This document shows, in pieces, positions 62,858 through 64,000 of a stretch of 64,000 bases of DNA (position 1 is the first letter of the stretch; the number at the start of each line of letters is the position of its first letter). The DNA lies in NCBI GenBank assembly GCA_037447655.1, contig JBBHKE010002117.1, positions 27,501-91,500 of the forward strand, written 5' to 3'. Position numbers and translations under genes: made by a program. This stretch comes from Zygnema cylindricum (taxonomy: Eukaryota; Streptophyta; Zygnematophyceae; Zygnematales; Zygnemataceae). The notes beneath the pieces are model-generated. The model was not told the DNA's origin and ran no database searches. It worked only from the letters and a program-made list of their open reading frames with translations.

Positions 62858-63956
62858 ATGAATCCACGAGAACCATCTATTCCGGCCTCAGATTTTGAGG
62901 GGGGAAGGAGAAGTAGCAAAAGACTACAAGAAAAACACGTTAATAACAAGGTAACTAAACTATCTCATCAAGATAAACCTCAAACTTATGGAGAGGCAAT
63001 GACTTGTCCAAAAAGAAATCGGTGGAAGACAGCCGTCAATGAGGAGATGGCCTCAATTATGGAAGCCGATACTTCGGAGCTGGTGGATTGTCCACCTAAC
63101 CGAAAACCAATCAGTTGTAAGTGGGTTTTCAAATTAAAACTGAACCCAGATAACACAATCGAGCGCTACAAGGCACGATTAGTGGCAAAGGGATTTACAC
63201 AAAATGAGGGAATTGGCTACGAGGAAACCTTTGCCTCGGTTGTCAGATTTCCCTCCGTCCGCATACTTCTCAGCCTGGCAGCAGCGCAAGACATGAAAGT
63301 GCACCAGATGGACATCAAGACAGCCTTTTTGCACAGAGAATTGGAAGAGGAGATCTTCATGCGACAACCCGAAAGGTTTGTGGAGGAAGGAGAGGAGAGT
63401 AAGGTATGCCGGCAGATTAAATCTCTTTATGGTTTGAAACAGGCGCCTCGACAGTGGAATAAGAAGCTTGATGAGTTTCTTACCGGTCTGGGATATATCC
63501 GGATCAGCTCAGATCACTAAATCTATGTTTTGGAAGATAACGAAGGTTTTATATTTATTATAATTTATGTTGATGATTTGTTTGTTTTAAGTAAATCAAT
63601 GAAAAAAATTAATAAACTGAAAACCGATCTTAAGGGGAGATTTGAAATGAAGGATATAGGGGAAGCAAAAATATATTTTGGGAATTCAAGTAGAGAGAAA
63701 CCGAAAAAGAAATATTATAAGATTGACTCAAAAGGAAGCAATAGCGAACATGCTTGAAAAATTTCAAATGGATAAAGCTAATAGTTGTACAACTCCAATG
63801 GAGTTGAAGAAAGGAAGTGATGGGAGTGAGGAAAAAGGAGTCATAGTCTTAGACGAGAAATTATCTCCTAAAGAACAGAAGTTCATGCAGACTATTCCTT
63901 ACAGGCAAGTAGTGGGAAGTCTAATCTATTTTATGAATTGTACCCGGCCGGATTGA
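62858..63956 (+). CDS. Copia J RT
   Basis: Largely open: SIPASDFEGGRRSSKRLQEK, CKWVFKLKLNPDNTIERYKA, VAKGFTQNEGIGYEETFA, HQMDIKTAFLHRELEEEIFM and SLYGLKQAPRQWNKKLDEFL. A stop at 63518-63520 is followed by YVDDLFVLSKSMKK with both catalytic Asp, then after a shift at about 63680 EAIANMLEKFQMDKANSCTT and YRQVVGSLIYFMNCTRPD. Three small lesions in about 1.1 kb. Confidence 0.9.
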
Positions 63957-64000
63957 GCTACAGTTGTAGGAGTGCTGAGTAGAAGTCTAAATGCTCCCAC

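Larger units (their letters stand above)
60438..64000 (+). mobile_element. Copia retrotransposon J, partial
   Basis: Plus strand, C/I lineage, lacking the 5' LTR and the first 60 or so Gag codons. It runs to the window end within RT (SRSLNAP). Best preserved Gag of this lineage. 3' part outside the window. Confidence 0.9.

Noticed and set aside
63990-64000. J ending at the same word (ATGCTCCCAC) at which D inserted in C
   Set aside because: The window simply ends there. There is no LTR sequence after it to show an insertion hotspot.

Overview
The window is repeat-dense eukaryotic DNA with no intact host gene that I can recognise. Almost all of it from 7.2 kb to 56 kb, and again from 58.9 kb to the end, is LTR retrotransposon sequence inserted into older LTR retrotransposons, with non-autonomous DNA elements (MITEs) between and inside them. 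The organism is most likely a green plant of the streptophyte algal, bryophyte or lycophyte grade. This is inferred from a Ty3/gypsy element carrying a PHD-like finger and algal/moss-style integrase motifs, and from a fragment of a plant-type leucine-rich-repeat protein at 58.7 kb. The species cannot be named from the sequence alone. There is one 10-N assembly gap at 2244-2253.

Layout. 1-7.2 kb: a 1.2-kb unknown sequence in two direct copies, TA-flanked MITEs, a 26-bp-arm hairpin, and the relic of a copia protease. 7.2-16.3 kb: Ty3/gypsy relic Gy1 (minus strand), split by the nearly intact copia element A (7985-14424; 5-bp target duplication CCTTA). 16.3-34.3 kb: copia B (minus), split by copia C (20925-32634, plus; ATGCC), which is split by the short copia D (25651-29958, plus; CCCAC). 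B also carries a solo gypsy LTR and C carries a solo LTR. 34.3-56 kb: gypsy Gy2 (minus; gag-PR-RT-RNase H-IN-PHD), split by solo copia LTR H (38198-52142). H in turn holds copia E (38727-44205, minus; GTTTT) and copia I (44368-51654, plus; CTTGT), and I holds a further solo LTR (48938-50245; CAACT). 56-58.9 kb: AT-rich DNA with a MITE and the LRR fragment. 58.9-64 kb: copia K relic (minus), an LTR fragment, and copia J (plus), which runs off the window.

How the parts work. The copia elements encode Gag with a CCHC knuckle, a DSGA protease, an HHCC/DDE integrase, a YVDD reverse transcriptase and an RNase H. All are interrupted by stops or frameshifts, and A is the least damaged. They share a primer-binding site (GGTTATGGGCCCACC) complementary to the anticodon arm of initiator tRNA-Met, so they probably use half-tRNA priming as Drosophila copia and Ty5 do. 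The Gag start codon lies inside the 5' LTR, so the primer site is itself translated.

The most interesting material is of two kinds. First, LTRs from different copia families share conserved cis-modules: an ACTTGTYGYAGTCACT hairpin loop, an AGCCATGGCT palindrome, and an antisense tRNA-like unit with a B box, a covarying stem and an oligo-T tail. Second, D and E form a compact non-autonomous family. Its internal region is Gag fused or adjacent to a shrunken, catalytically dead but open 'mini-Pol' frame, and E has also picked up an antisense gag-like segment from another element.
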